From NCBI GenBank assembly GCA_037951105.1, contig JBAMJV010002063.1:62001-126000 (forward strand): 64,000 nucleotides of DNA. The letters run 5' to 3'. The stretch's first letter is position 1, and every line of letters starts with the position of its first letter. The stretch comes from Echinarachnius parma (lineage: Eukaryota; Echinodermata; Echinoidea; Clypeasteroida; Echinarachniidae). The notes beneath the pieces are model-generated. The model was not told where the DNA came from. It ran no database searches and saw only the letters and a list, made by a program, of their open reading frames with translations. Below are positions 1 through 12,779 of this stretch, piece by piece. A program made the translations under genes and the position numbers.

Positions 1-97
1 CACAGTGGTGTTCAATGACCACTGAACTGTATGCTGTGTAGCTTCACATGTTGTATTCAGCTATTGGTTTAGTGTGGTTGGATTCGTATTCGGAGTT

Positions 98-215
98 ACA
101 TCGGAACAAAATAAACAATTGCGATAAAAAGAAAGAAATCCTGTTCGATGGTGTAATCCATAATTGAGTTTGTAAAAAATAATTTAAGACATAGGGAAGC
201 TGATCAGAAATAATA
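98..215. repeat. Dispersed repeat, copy 1
   Basis: This stretch is closely similar, in the same orientation, to 62366-62488: both start with ACATCGGAACAAAATAAAC and both end near GCTGATCAGAAAT, with small indels between. No coding potential or terminal repeats are visible. It is probably a fragment of an interspersed repeat. Confidence 0.6.
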
Positions 216-273
216 TAATTGAGCAAAGAAAGTCCCGGGAAGCCTAATTTTCTTTGCTCACGCGTTCATTTTA

Positions 274-1573
274 TAGGGCATTTCCACGGGAAAGTGACAT
301 TAACTGAAAACAAAATAATTGGCTCTAATTCAAATATTTTTTTTATTTTCTGGATTATTTATAGTTCATACATAATTATCCTTTAATTATATCTTTCATT
401 TCACAAACTTTTTTTTCTTTCTCGAATGTCTGCTTATAGGAGAAACTGAAACCTAAATCTTGCACATGGGCTACACAGTGACATTTTTATGTTCATTTTT
501 TTTCCAATCTTTTCTAGAATTGTCTTTATTTAAAGGGGTAGTTTAGTTTCGGTGAGTTTTTTTGTGAGGTAATGAAAAACTGAGTGTCGAATTTGCGAGA
601 ACATGCAATTTTAATGGCAGAATAAACTTTATTTGGTCAAAATCGGCCCAGAAACGGCTGAAATATCAATAAATATATCTGACCTTATAATTATTTGGGG
701 CCCAAATAATTAGATGAATTAAAAAAAAAATGCTTGCACTTTTTCAAAAATTTTCAAAAGCGTTTTTTAAATAGTTGTTGATGATCTCTCTATTAAAAAT
801 CTCTCAATAAAACATCACATGCATAATTTTGTATGAAAAATGGTTGAAACCAATGCCTTTTTAGAGAGCGCCCTCTTGAGTTTTAATGGCTCTTTTTTTT
901 TAATGATAACGGGCTTTTTACTTAGTCGTTTGTAATTTGGTATACCTTTCGAGCATGGTGGAGTTAAAACTATTAGTTTTATAATGTAACTGTCCATGTT
1001 TGGTTACTAAAGTTGAGCCTAAATCTTTACTACCCCTTTAGTACCGTACCAAATGGGATAATTGAATTAGCATCTTTTCTGATGAAAATGTCCATGTTTT
1101 ATTAAGTGCCCCAAATCATACTTTTTAATGAAATAAGACCTATGGACAATATGTAATGCGAGTAACCGATATGATTGTATGCATCCTGTATTTTATTCCG
1201 AAAATGTTTTTAACACTTTTTACTATAAACTCATGGTCCCATATAAATGCAAAACTAGCAAATAAAATATTTAACCAGGATCATATTAATATAGATGGAG
1301 ATTTTCACAGATGTAATGTACGTATATACCCAATTTTTGAAGGTGTCCTTTTTGCGTAACGCGAGTTACCGAACTGGACTCTTTCTCATGAAGGTTTACA
1401 GGTCGCTCTGTTGGTGTTTTGGGGATTGTCTAGTTAGTACACTTATATCTACTTATAATTATCATTGGGGATAAAATCAGCCTACAGTTCCATTAAATAA
1501 TGGAAATACATCACAATGAAGAAGTCATCATACCATCATAAAGTGTAACGCGAGTTACCATGGAAATGCCCTG
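274..1573. mobile_element. Non-autonomous TIR element, about 1.3 kb, TA target
   Basis: The ends are inverted: TAGGGCATTTCCACGG on the left against CAGGGCATTTCCATGG read from the right. Each end is bordered by TA (272-273 and 1574-1575). Near the right end the palindromic motif GTAACGCGAGTTAC recurs (about 1352 and 1545), with a relative near 1156, and could serve as subterminal transposase sites. No transposase ORF is present. A shorter MITE (531-1041) sits inside. A TA target suggests the Tc1/mariner group or another TA-duplicating family; the superfamily is not settled. Confidence 0.55.
531..1041 (-). mobile_element. MITE, family with AGGGCGCTCT core, copy 1
   Basis: It has inverted ends of the TAAAGGGGTAGT type, and an internal block containing AGAGAGCGCCCTCTTGAG that recurs in reverse orientation at about 15345 and 50330. 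A second shared block is ATCAAATAAAGTTT followed by TCATTAAAAT. Three copies in one window mark a repeat family; no ORF is present. Confidence 0.55.
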
Positions 1574-1619
1574 TATCATATATACTAATCATTTTAATCA
1601 CTTACTAGTATGATTAATA

Positions 1620-2040
1620 TTATCAATATCAGTATCATTATCATTATTATTACGTGTATTATTCTTCTTTTTATTCTTGTTCGTAATAGTATTATCATTA
1701 TTATCATTATTATTTGTATTACTATTATTATTAATATTATTACTCATATTAACAATGTTAGTACTGTATTATGAATGTCAAATACATATTATTATGGTGA
1801 CGAATCTATGTATAGCCTTTTTTAATTGTAAAATTGTGCTTGATCGGAGTGTTATTAAAATTGTTTGTTATTTTATTATCATTATCATTTTATTATCATT
1901 ATTATCATTATTATTTGTATTACTATTATTATTAATATTATTACTCTTATTAACAATATTAGTATTATGAATGTCAAATACATATCATTATGGTGACGAA
2001 TCTATGTATAGCCTTTTTTAATTTTAAAATTGTGCTTGGA
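1620..2040. repeat. ATT-rich tandem duplication
   Basis: A block of about 160-205 bp rich in ATT/ATC triplets, ending in TGGTGACGAATCTATGTATAG, occurs twice head to tail (about 1680-1842 and 1886-2038). The second copy is slightly shorter. The hydrophobic reading frames across it are a by-product of the triplet composition. Confidence 0.7.
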
Positions 2041-2285
2041 CATACGTATCAGCTCACAAAAATACACGTTTATCAATAATTATTCATCACTTTTTGCAGT
2101 CAACAGTGACCCCAAGATTTGGGACCCCAAGGAAGAACAAGTTATTAAATTTGTTTCTTTATATACTCTAGCATGTATACGAATACTTGCAAAAAATATT
2201 AATTCCGATAAAAGAAGATGTAAATGTGCAATACATTGTAGTGATCATCAGTTCAAGTGATCCGTTAACCTTGTCAAATCTAAAG

Positions 2286-3909
2286 GCCCAGTCCCATATA
2301 CTGACGATTTTCACGGCGAATCGCAACGATTTGACATTCGTCGAGAAAATCGCTTAGGTCGTGTTGCATCGTGTTACATCGTATCGGTTCTTCCCCCCAA
2401 AACCGTTGCGCATCGTGAAGAAAATCGTGAAAGCGGAGCCAAAATCGCCGTCTTCAACTGTTCAAAACAATCGCCACGCCACGACGATTTTCACCAAAAA
2501 TCATTGTATTTACCGTTGCATATTCGTGTCAAGTCGTTCCACCTCGTTGCAATTCGTTACGACTCGTATCGCTTCGTTGTGAAGATCGCCGCTTTCCGTT
2601 TTTGAACTGACCATGGGCGTAGAGACTTACGTAATACCTATTCATCACGAGGGGGGGGGGGGGGGGGGTGAATGAATAGATCATCCCCCGGTTGAATGGT
2701 ATCAATCAGGGGCGTCGAACACGGGGGGATGGAGGATGTATCCCCCCCAATATTTCAGGTGGGGGGGATGGCCTGTATTATCATTCCCCCCCCCCCCCCC
2801 CCCCCCAATATTTGGGGTTCAAAAATATATAATGACATTAAAATTAAGGAGCATTGCCCCCTCTCGTGAATGGAAGTTGTTACTATAGTCTTCTTTAAAC
2901 CACTTTTTAATAATGCTAAACTGCCCAAATCCAGTACCCAGTACCAGTCCTGAGTACTCATTAAATAGTTTTATTCAGGACTCCTCTCTTGGAAATTAGT
3001 AATAATTAATTATCCGAATAGAATGATATGATATATGAATTATAATGTATTGCATTCAATGGCTTAACTAACTTTATTCAATTACATGGATTATGGATAT
3101 AATGATATCACCCGTAAATTGAGACTCGTACACAAAAATGCGAATTCAAATGCATTTCAATAAGAGTGTTTTGGTTTGGTTCAATAGCTTATAATAATCA
3201 ACACTTACTTTTAAAGTCAAAAGTATTAAATGTACAATTATAAGGTACTGTATCTCGCTGTAATAACTAGTTTGTACAAATCAATTATCCAATACAATTC
3301 GTAAGGGTGAATAAATGCATTTTTACCATCAAAGTATAATTGCCCGTTATCATACACAAATGCCTCACACAAAGGAAGCATCATGATAAAGATAGGAAGC
3401 ATCATAATCATAATAATACAGATCGGAATTATGTGCGTGAACAATTATAACACAATAATCCCCCCCCCCCCCCCTCAGCCATAAAAAAAACCCGGGCACG
3501 CTGCTGGGTTGTCGCTTCGCTCCCTCGCCAGAGATGGTCAAAATGACGAATCATCCCCCCCCCCCCCCCAATGGCGAGAACAAATCGACGCCCTTGGTTG
3601 GTATCAATGACAGATCTACGCCCGTGGAACTGACTCAAGCAAGTCCGATTGTTCATATTGTGCCCTGCCCGATTGTTCCATAAAAAGAATGTGAGGAAAT
3701 CGTTGCGACATGGCGATAGTTTTGAACCGGTTCAAAACATTCGTTGTGCTAACACGATTCATGGCGTTCTTCGCGATGCGCAACGGTTCGAAGAACGAAT
3801 AACAACGACTCGCAACGAACTACAACGACTCGCGACGACTCAAGCGATTTTCTCCACGAATGATAATTCGTTGCGAGTCGCCGTAAAAATCGCCACTATG
3901 GGACCACAA
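2286..3909. mobile_element. Non-autonomous TIR element with clustered CGTTGC/GCAACG motifs
   Basis: The first 110 bases read AGTCCCATA...CGATTTTCACGGCGAATCGC, and the reverse complement of the right end reads GGTCCCATA...CGATTTTTACGGCGACTCGC. This gives TIRs of roughly 110 bp with scattered mismatches. Both arms are filled with short TCGTTGCGA-like motifs in both orientations. The centre carries long G or C runs (2651-2668, about 2788-2807, 3461-3474, 3555-3569) and no transposase. Motif clustering continues to about 4090. The architecture resembles the Harbinger copy at 58604-61237. Confidence 0.5.
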
Positions 3910-4636
3910 CTTTTTTTCTGCCACGATTGTTCTACCGCAATGGTTAAAGACAAAAGAACTGACTCGTCGAACAACGACGAAGAACGAATACTCGTCTTGA
4001 ATCGCCGTACAATTATTCCCAATTCGTTGTTAAATCGTGGCTAAATCGAGTCGATTCGTTCTAGTAAATCGTTGCAAGTCGTTGCATTATTTGACTTATA
4101 TATGGTAAATGAAAGTTAAAGGAGTTTTGATTTGTCAAATGTCTCCCTAAGGGATTCATGATTAAATATAAAGCGTTCTAAAATACTTTCGATTGTTGCC
4201 AAAATCGGTGGGCAATATAGGTTATAAAGTCTGCCATAAATGTTTACCCTTTTTACCAGGTAAACAATAGTCATGATAGTCTTGTTCTAAAGCTATCACC
4301 GTTCATAAGAATCTTACATATTGAAGTCCGAAATATCACTTTTGGAAAAAATATGATTAAGTGAATGGATCACTTTGAATTAATATGTAATAACCAAACA
4401 AGTAACTCACGAATCGTACAAACATAATGCGAAAGGAGAAATTTCGGGGGAAATGTTGGAAATGTGCGATGTTTTTTTTAAAACTAAACATGTATAATTA
4501 TAATGATGATAATATTTCACAAAATAATTTCGGTTCGTGTCATGAAATTATGTTTGAAGCACACAAAATAAAGAGGTACATTATAACAATTCACATTTTA
4601 CAAGTCATGAGATTGGAGAAAACTTACCTTCATTGT

Positions 4637-5521
4637 ACACTCTTATTTTTTGCGGCGTCAAAACTAACTCGGAAAGTGTCAAATTTGACTCGGATTTGGC
4701 GCCAGCTGCATGGAGTCAACTCCATCCGAGTCAAAACGACTCGGATTTCCGAGTCAAATTATCTTACTCGGATTCCGAGTCACTTTCCGAGTCATTTGTG
4801 TGGCGTCAATTGAACTCGGAAAGTGTCAAATTTGACCAGGAAATGCACCAAAATACCACTCTTTTCCTGTGTGTATCTCCTAGTCCTAATCCTAATAACC
4901 TAGGCTACGTCATATCCTATACATACTTTGCCCTAAGAACTATCGTTCTGTCGTTCCTTGTTCACGATAAGCTTATAACCAGTGTACAACACGATGTATG
5001 TTTTGTAGTGGTTAGTAATTAAACACAGACTTTAAACAATATTGCATTCATTAATTTCCACCCGAAAGTGGTTGACAAGAGTCCATTGATAATTAATTAT
5101 ACTAATTTAAATTAAAAATGCATTTTGATTATTATTTTACAAAATAACGGGATTATGAACAGTTTTAATTTCCATTTTGCAAAAGCACAAACTAGCTCAT
5201 GAATATTCATGAACCTGTTACAAAAAGTATAAAATCAAACGGGTTGGTTTGTTTATTCATACTTCTATGGTATAAATTCTATTCGCGCGCAAGATCGGGA
5301 CGCGCTACGTCACGTGGGCACGTGACTTATTTTGACCATACAGTGCGCATATATCGGGTAGTACACGGTGCGGTGTCAATCTGGCGGTACCGTGGGCCGA
5401 AGACTGACAACCGCGGTGGCCCTATCTAACACGGATTCGAGTCAGAATCACACGAAATGGAGTTGAATATACACGACTCGGATCTGGAGTCACGTTTTTG
5501 ACTCGGCAGGAATAAGAGTGT
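4637..5521. mobile_element. Non-autonomous TIR element with GACTCGGA clusters
   Basis: The inverted ends are ACACTCTTATT on both sides, followed by a GTCAAAAC-like block. The subterminal regions are packed with GACTCGGA and its complement TCCGAGTC. The middle (5280-5430) is GC-rich and includes the perfect palindrome GTCACGTG/CACGTGAC around 5310-5328. No transposase ORF and no clear target duplication were found. Confidence 0.5.
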
Positions 5522-6740
5522 GCAGGATTCAGTCAAAATTCACTGTGTAAAAGTAAAACATAACTAAATAGAGTTTGTTATCGTCTTCATTAACGTGAAT
5601 ATGAGACCAATCCGCGCATAAATAGAAATATGCTGAAAATTATATTATACAAATAATACTAAAAACCTGATTCCTGTCGGAATATTTGGAATCATAACAC
5701 GGATACCACGTTAATGCACCATTTATATTACTCACCAATTTCATAATTATATTTACAGAATGATGATAAATCACAAACTTGAAAGGAAAATATATCGACT
5801 CACCTATAATATTGCTCTCGTCGAGTATGCAAATGACATATGTACAATGTTACTGCCTTTTTAGCCAAAATATCAATGTTTCCATTGACAATCATTAACA
5901 ATTCAACAATATACCCACTATTATAATAATATATGCTTTTCAAATTGTTTGGGTCTCAAGATTTTTTTAATCATGAACTTAAATACCATTCACGTGAAAC
6001 ACTCGATCAGAACAATAAATAGCCTACTAACTACAAAGGCCTACGTGTATTAATTGAATGGAGATGATTCAAAGCCACAACAAGCCAGCTTAGATTACGT
6101 CCATTCATAATAAGTTTACTACCGTAAAATTATAGATTTTAAACTGTCTGAATGATTAATTCTCTTGGCAATTTGTTCTTTAATTATAATAAGGGCGTAA
6201 ACATATTATCTAGGGCTGGATTTATAAATACTGCATTATATATTATGCAGTTTAAGAAAGTAAGAATTTAACAGTTTAAGTATAATCACTACTAGTTCGA
6301 GACAATTTGCGATTGTGAAACTAAACATATCTTATTTGGATAATGTTTACGTCGTGATATTTAAAAATGTCGATAATAATCATAATGATGTTGGTATATT
6401 TGTGACAGAACAAGATAGTAAAGAAACAAAAGAACAAATATTAATAATAGTCTCACCAGTGCACTTACTGTATACGATATGACTGTACGTGTAGATTGCA
6501 ATATATTACAGCACTGCAGGGCGATGAATTATTTATAAATTCGCAGAATAAATGTCCGGTATTTACAACATAAATGTGTCAAGAATCCACTCAAAATATT
6601 ATCGTTGGTGTAATCGATGACTCTTCCTTTATAAGTTCAGCTATAGTAGAAGAAGTATATTGGTGTTAATCCTGTCGCTAGTAATAATCAGACTGGCCTG
6701 GCTCAGGCTTCAGCTCAGCTTCATCACACGTACACAAGTT
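5522..6740. other. AT-rich DNA, nothing recognised
   Basis: I see no supportable gene, terminal repeats or RNA here, only AT-rich sequence with short direct repeats. Confidence 0.5.
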
Positions 6741-6979
6741 TGCAAACATGACGTTGCACTTTGAATTAAATGACACTTTACTTTGTATGATTCTAGGACT
6801 ACTACCCCCTGGAAGATTACCCCCCAGTCGATTACCCCCCGGACGATTACCTCTCCCCCCCCCCCCCCCCCCCCCGTCAATTATGTGTGTGGTTGTGTAT
6901 GAGCGTTTGTGCGCGTATGTGTGTATGTGCAAGTGGGCATGTTTTTCTGTGTTCATGCAAAGAATTAGCATGCGTAATC

Positions 6980-7136
6980 GAACAGCTAGTGGCAAGAGTT
7001 TATGTTCAGTGCTACCATTATTGTAGCACTTATCGGATTACTTGTATTATTTTTATTTACCGTTATATTATTTGTAAAATTCATATTATGATTATAATTA
7101 TTTATATTAGAATGCTTATTATAGTTATTATTGCTT

Positions 7137-7169
<33 letters not shown>

Positions 7170-7300
7170 TTTTTATCACTATTATTATGATCAATACTGT
7201 TATCATTATTATTACAACTGTTATTAATATCACTATTAGTATTATTGTTGTAATTTATATTATAGTTATTAGTATGGATATCATTTTGTTGGGGGTTCTT
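6980..7300. repeat. ATT/ATC-rich low-complexity tract
   Basis: Long imperfect runs of ATT with interspersed ATC and GTT triplets. The long frames on both strands, Ile-rich one way and Asn-rich the other, reflect triplet composition and are not genes. A poly-C run lies nearby at about 6854-6875. Confidence 0.75.
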
Positions 7301-7436
7301 TGACGATTTTTTCCTCACCCACTCTACATAATATAGGGGTGGATACTGAGCATGACGTCATGATTTTAAAGGGCCCCCATGACGAGATTCATTTTTCTGT
7401 CTAATAATGACGACGATGGTGGATCGGGGGAGGGAG

Positions 7437-7830
7437 GAGGGGGGGGGGGGTGGTACTCGAATTATTATTTTGGCGGGGGTGTGCCTCAGCGGACTTCGTC
7501 TAAGGAGCAGATGAGAGGGGTCTAATGAGCGGTCCACCCGAGTGAAAACAGGGGATGTGCCTCAGCCAACTTCAAAACGGGGATCATATTAGGAGCGAGG
7601 GTGTGCCCATCAGTGTGCCCAACGGGCATATTCGGGCAAAACCATGCCGTATCATAATCGGGCAAAACTCATTTCATAATTATTCGGGCAAACTTATGTT
7701 TACAGTCGGGCAAAGTGCAAAGTGATCTTATTTTTAGGCAAACTGTTTTATACTATATTCGGGCAAAATCTTCTTATTTTCCGACTAAGCCATCAAAAAT
7801 GTTTGGTCATCAAAAAGGCTGCTGAGGACA

Positions 7831-7832
<2 letters not shown>
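7437..7832. mobile_element. hAT-like MITE remnant, right end eroded
   Basis: The left end is a G run followed by GGTACTCGAATTATT and GGGGGTGTGCCTCAGC. This is the terminal arrangement of the MITE at 29946-30345 and of the end at 57369-57440. Near the right side the inner part of the inverted repeat reappears (GCTGAGGACACACCC at about 7821), but the outermost bases are replaced by a CA microsatellite. Internal TTCGGGCAAA motifs repeat several times. Confidence 0.45.
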
Positions 7833-7862
<30 letters not shown>

Positions 7863-7863
7863 T
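7833..7863. repeat. CA microsatellite
   Basis: Uninterrupted CA dinucleotide run at the eroded right end of the neighbouring MITE. Other CA or GT runs in the window are at about 8680-8697, 8889-8923, 10066-10140 and 57465-57535. Confidence 0.9.
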
Positions 7864-8887
7864 TGCCTTCCTGACGCCGCCGTATAGGGACAGGCAGGAG
7901 CGTGATGTGGGCTTATATATTTTTGATATAGGGGGTAGGCCTATGTTGTTGTTTTATACTGGGGAGGGTGCCAAATATTAATTTCTATATTTTCATTTTT
8001 TTTTTTTTTTTGTCGGTTCAAAATAGTATTAGAGGTTGGAGGGGGTACATGGTCAGGTTTAGTCGATGTCTTTAGCTAAGCCATTGGGAGATAATCAGTA
8101 AGTCTATTCATCCACCTGTAGCCTTATTTGTTTAGCATCCTCACAATTAAAATAGTAGTAGGGGTAGCTTTTATTTTATTGTTGTCTTTACCTATACCAT
8201 TCCTGAATAAGTAAGGACTCAAGAGGCGTCATTTGCACGAATCATTTATTGTCATTTTTTCAGAACTCTTAAAAGGCTGCACAGCCCCTATAGCGAACTT
8301 GCTTCTTCGATTATCTTCTGATAATTCTTTTTTAAGAGGGGCATGATCTGAGACAAGAAAGCGCAAGACAAAATAATTCCTGTGAACTCGTTGAAGTGCA
8401 GTCCTGTTTCAATCCAATAGATAAATAACACATTTATGGATATTCATCTGGCTAGTCACCAACTCGCTGCACTGCTTTAGACGCGGCAATAATGAACATT
8501 TATGCGTATTCATTGGCCAAAAAAATTATGAAATATACATATTAGTATTATGTTCTTATTCCAATTCTCTTTCCATCAGATAAAAGCGGGTTATATTCAA
8601 AGAGATTGCGGCTGAATGGGTGGCACCTTTATCTGCCATGGTGAATGCATGCAGTCCCCCACCCCCCCCCCCCCCCCCCCAACACACACACACACACAAA
8701 CAAAAACTTCTGGTGCATACGTGTACAATGTTTTGAAAAGTTGCCTCATGTAAATTAAAATGAATCCGCACATGGATCTGTGCTTATTTTCGTTTCTTTT
8801 TGCTGAAAGAAGGGAGGACGGGTCCAAGACTCGAACATTATTGGTATCACATGTACACCTTGTCTGATACACCCCACCCTCAACAAC

Positions 8888-8922
<35 letters not shown>

Positions 8923-8966
8923 CCTCACGTCACACTCATTTCCGGTGCATCTGCTCGCATGTCCGT

Positions 8967-10065
8967 TTAAAGCAATCTAATCAAAATAATATTTAACTGT
9001 TCCCACTTTTGTAAGTGTAAACTCAATTTTCCCCTTTTCATCGCTAACCTTTTTTCATCTTCCTTATAACCCAAAATAATTTGTATTACTCTTTGTAGCG
9101 ATGGGAGAGCCCCTTGTATTCTTGAGGAAAAAATAATATATTTCAACAAGAAAATGATAGAGTTACTCTACTAGTTTGTCCTGGTAAACCCAAAAATATT
9201 AAATTCCAATCTCCGATTCTTATTTCTTTTAATTGTAAATGATCAACTATTTCTAACCAAAACTGTTGAACTTTTATACAATGCAAAAATAAATGTGAAT
9301 AGGTCTCCACCTCATCCCGACAAAAGGAGCATAAATTATCTAATGCAAAACCAAATTTATAAAGGTTTTCTTTTGTATAAATAGCACCATGCAATAACTT
9401 AAACTGAAATTCTCTTTGTTTACCGCATAAAATTGAACTTTTAACCCGTAAAAATATAGCTTTTACTTCTTCATAGGTATAATTATTTTGACCCTGTCCG
9501 CTCCGTATTTGTAATCTATAATCTTGTTGAAACTGTATAATAAAAGTATCATATATTTTTCTTGATTTTATCTCAGACAGTGTCTCTATGTTACCTAATT
9601 ATAATATCTTAATTTTAATATCAAAATTATTACTATAAATCTCCATAAATTCCCCATCTTTCCACTCCTTTGACATTGCCATAAATATATCATAAATCCT
9701 AAGTAAGCCTTTACTTTGTATACCCAGACCCCAAAAATACGGAGTAGATTTTAATTCATTTCCATCATTCATATCAAATACTCTACTTATACCTTTCTGA
9801 AATAAGTCGCTATCAAAAAACATTCTATTCCTTAAACAAATGTGCCTATTATTAAATATAATAGGATTCATCTTATTTCCTTCATAATGCCTACATATAT
9901 CAAGCTCTTGCCATACTTTCACCAATCATAATCACACACAAATATAAAGCGTCCTCCATATTCCCTAGCAAAATAATCAAAAGATAATTTCCAAGCAGAC
10001 TCTTCTTTCCCGTCAAGTAGGCGTTTAAGCCACATAACCCGTTGAGTTTTAACAAATGTAGCATA
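8967..10065 (-). pseudogene. Tx1/L1-like non-LTR retrotransposon ORF2, C-terminal fragment
   Basis: Read on the minus strand, this is the part of ORF2 downstream of the reverse transcriptase. It includes a WLKRLLDGKEESAWKL segment with FVCDYDW after it, a GISRVFDMND-like segment, and a Cys-His cluster (LCSFCRDEVETYSHLFLHC) typical of the zinc-binding tail of L1/Tx1-clade elements. It closes with a basic tail containing KWEQL. The reading frame is broken by at least three frameshifts or stops, and the upstream RT is missing; the fragment begins at a CA microsatellite. It is a 5'-truncated, decayed copy. Clade assignment is by motif resemblance only. Confidence 0.75.
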
Positions 10066-10083
10066 ACACACACACATACACAC

Positions 10084-10114
<31 letters not shown>

Positions 10115-10205
10115 AATACACACAAATACACACATGCACGCACTATACACACATAGCCTATGCATACACACAAACACAAACAGTACACATGTTAACACAC
10201 ACAGT
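10066..10205. repeat. CA-rich microsatellite
   Basis: CA repeats with GCA and AATACA interruptions directly abut the Tx1-like fragment. Frames through it are artefacts. Confidence 0.85.
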
Positions 10206-10257
10206 GTTATTATGCTTTAAGCAGAGGAAAATGATTATATTATGCCTCTAATGGTCA

Positions 10258-10345
10258 TTAATCATCATCATCGACATCATCGACATCATCACCATCATCG
10301 GCACCATCACCATCGTCACTATCATCATCATCGGCATCATCGTCA
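10258..10345. repeat. ATC trinucleotide repeat
   Basis: Interrupted ATC/ACC triplets (CATCATCGACATC type). Similar ATC-rich sequence lies at 10700-10755, on the left border of the next MITE. Confidence 0.8.
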
Positions 10346-10762
10346 CCCGGCCCCGTCACTTTGCATGGGCTGTGCATGACTGTGGTCGCATGATCGTTCA
10401 CAATTTTGCGCAAAGGTGTTAATTTTTGCATGTGTTTACGTTTACATAAAATATTCGGGTATATATTTCATAAATTTGATTGCGCGGAGATGGGAAAAAG
10501 GGGTACAGACTTCATGACAATCTTCGCGATATGTCAAATATAGGGAACCCTTTCGTGTAGGGCCACAAATATTTTTTTTTTGTGTAAGTATACTTATAGT
10601 ACTTTGGGGAATTTGTGTATACGTGTACGCGAAAAAGCAAACATTACGGTCATTTTTGTATGCCAATTTGTACCCGACTCTATTTGACGGAGCCGGGGAT
10701 CACCATCGTCATCGTCATTACCCTTATCATCGACCGTCATTATCATAATCATCACCGCTATC

Positions 10763-11164
10763 CCCGGGGGGGCCACTCAACTATATTGCTGTACACACGC
10801 GCGACCAAAAAAACGCGTTAAAAGGGTACTTTTTGCCGATCATGGCGCGTCACGCGCGTGACGCGTTTAAGGTGTCAAAAAGGCCAAAATTAGAAAAAAG
10901 GGTATGTTTGTGGAGTTAAAAAAATACGCGTTTAGAGTATCTTTTTCTCCAAACTTGTTTCTTTGAGAGCAATTGACGTAGAACTTGTTTAGGGGTATGT
11001 TTTAGGGGTTATACTTGTTTAGGGGGCAAAATTGTCAAAAAAAGCACGCGAAAATACTTGAATAGGGTATAAATTTGACCAATGGATAAAACTTGTTTAG
11101 GGTGGGTTTGAAAAACCTGTGGTCGCGCGTGTGTACAGCAATATAGTTGAGTGGCCCCCCCGGG
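10763..11164. mobile_element. hAT-like MITE with 8-bp target duplication
   Basis: This 402-bp element begins CCCGGGGGGG then GCCACTCAACTATATTG and ends with the near-perfect inverse, giving TIRs of about 45 bp. It is flanked by identical CCGCTATC octamers at 10755-10762 and 11165-11172. Interior sequence repeats TTGTTTAGGG and GCGTTT motifs and has no ORF. An 8-bp duplication is the hallmark of hAT transposons. Confidence 0.85.
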
Positions 11165-11172
11165 CCGCTATC

Positions 11173-12779
11173 ATTATGATCAACATGCATCATCACCTTT
11201 CCTGTCATGACCAACGTCAACATTATTACATTAATCGGTCATTATCTTCAGGACGAAATGTGATTGTTTAACAAACAAGACGCTTGTTCTGTATCCGAGG
11301 ACATACTTTTACTCCATGCAGGGGTGTTTCCCAAAACATTAAAGTAGAACTGTACCCTAAGTTGGACCTAACTATTATTGAAAGCCTTTAGGTTCTATGT
11401 AAAACAATTGTTGAAACAGTTCTTTTGAAAAAGCATAAAGTTGTATCAAATCAGAAAATTGTGTTTCTATCAAGAGGCCTTGAAATAGTTGATATAAATC
11501 TTTGACTATGTTTTATTTCAAGGCTATAAATGGCTCTCCATAATTTGTAAGTCCAACTTTGAATCTTTGTGAAAGTTGGAACACCCCCCGAAGTTTGTTT
11601 GTGCTACGTATAACTGTGTACGACTGGTGTCAGTTATCAAACACGTACAAACATACACATTTACAAAGTTAACGTGTATTTTATCCATTTATTTATTCCA
11701 TACAAATAAATGACGAACATCAATACACACATAGTTGATTAACTTACAAACTGCATGCCTTATTATTTTAGAGTATTTAGGCTTGTTTTTTTCTTCTCCA
11801 GATGTTGTATTTTGATATTTGTTTATCAAATTATCAAAAGATTCTTAAAAGTAGTTGGATTGTGATTTTGTGTTTGATATAAATCATATTCATAGTTTAG
11901 AAAATTGTAAATAGATCACATTATTATAGAAACATCAACGAAAGATAAAGATATTAAAGAAAAACATACATTACTATATAAGAATTTAGCCTAACAATTA
12001 ATATACAATTCATTATCATTGATCATCAGTGGCGTAGCTACGGGAATTAGGGGGGGGGGGGGGGGTATGGGGTGCTCCCAATAATTTACAAAAACTGTAC
12101 AAACATGAGGGAATCTGTAAAAAAAAAAAAATTTGATTTATCTATTTTTTAATGCAAATTCAAGATGGACCCCTCGGTAACGTGCTTGCCCACAATCAGC
12201 CCTCCCACGCTACGCCATTGGTGACATTTATACATGTACAAGAACAAAAGCACAAGAGTGCTTGATTGAAGAGAAACTTAAACATTACGGCCTACGCAAA
12301 TAATATGTGTATATTAGTTCGATTTTATTTTCTAATTAACGTGATTAAGAACGAGGTCTATAATAGTGAACAGTCGTTTTATAAATACTAATTATTTCAC
12401 TCATTTGATGCTCTGATAATTACCATTAAGCTGTCAGTCTACATCATGGTTTTATAAATACCATGAAAACTTCTCCACATGCACGTGAGCCTACGACAAT
12501 GCCTTGATAGCATTGTGGATATTCATAAGATGGATTAATTTATTTCCGGTTTCATGATTTCAAATAGGGCATGCAGTCCTTCATTATCGGGTAATACAGT
12601 ATACTGCTCTGTCAATTCAGATTAGTACATATATAATCTAAGTTACAAAATAAGAACACATAAAGGAGAACCATCTTAGATATTTATAACAAACTATGCA
12701 CATTCAAAAGAAGCATTGCTACAACAATTAGTGACATATAGAAAGTTATATCCTAACTCACGGAAATATACAATGTAAT
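11173..12779. other. Intergenic AT-rich DNA with a G run
   Basis: Nothing supportable apart from a poly-G run at about 12049-12065. Confidence 0.5.

Noticed and set aside
6986..7318. Asn-rich protein of 110 codons
   Set aside because: Direct translation of an ATT/AAT triplet tract; the opposite strand gives an equally long Ile-rich frame.
8597..8920. Cys/Val-rich and Gly-rich frames
   Set aside because: They come from CA/GT and poly-G/C microsatellites.
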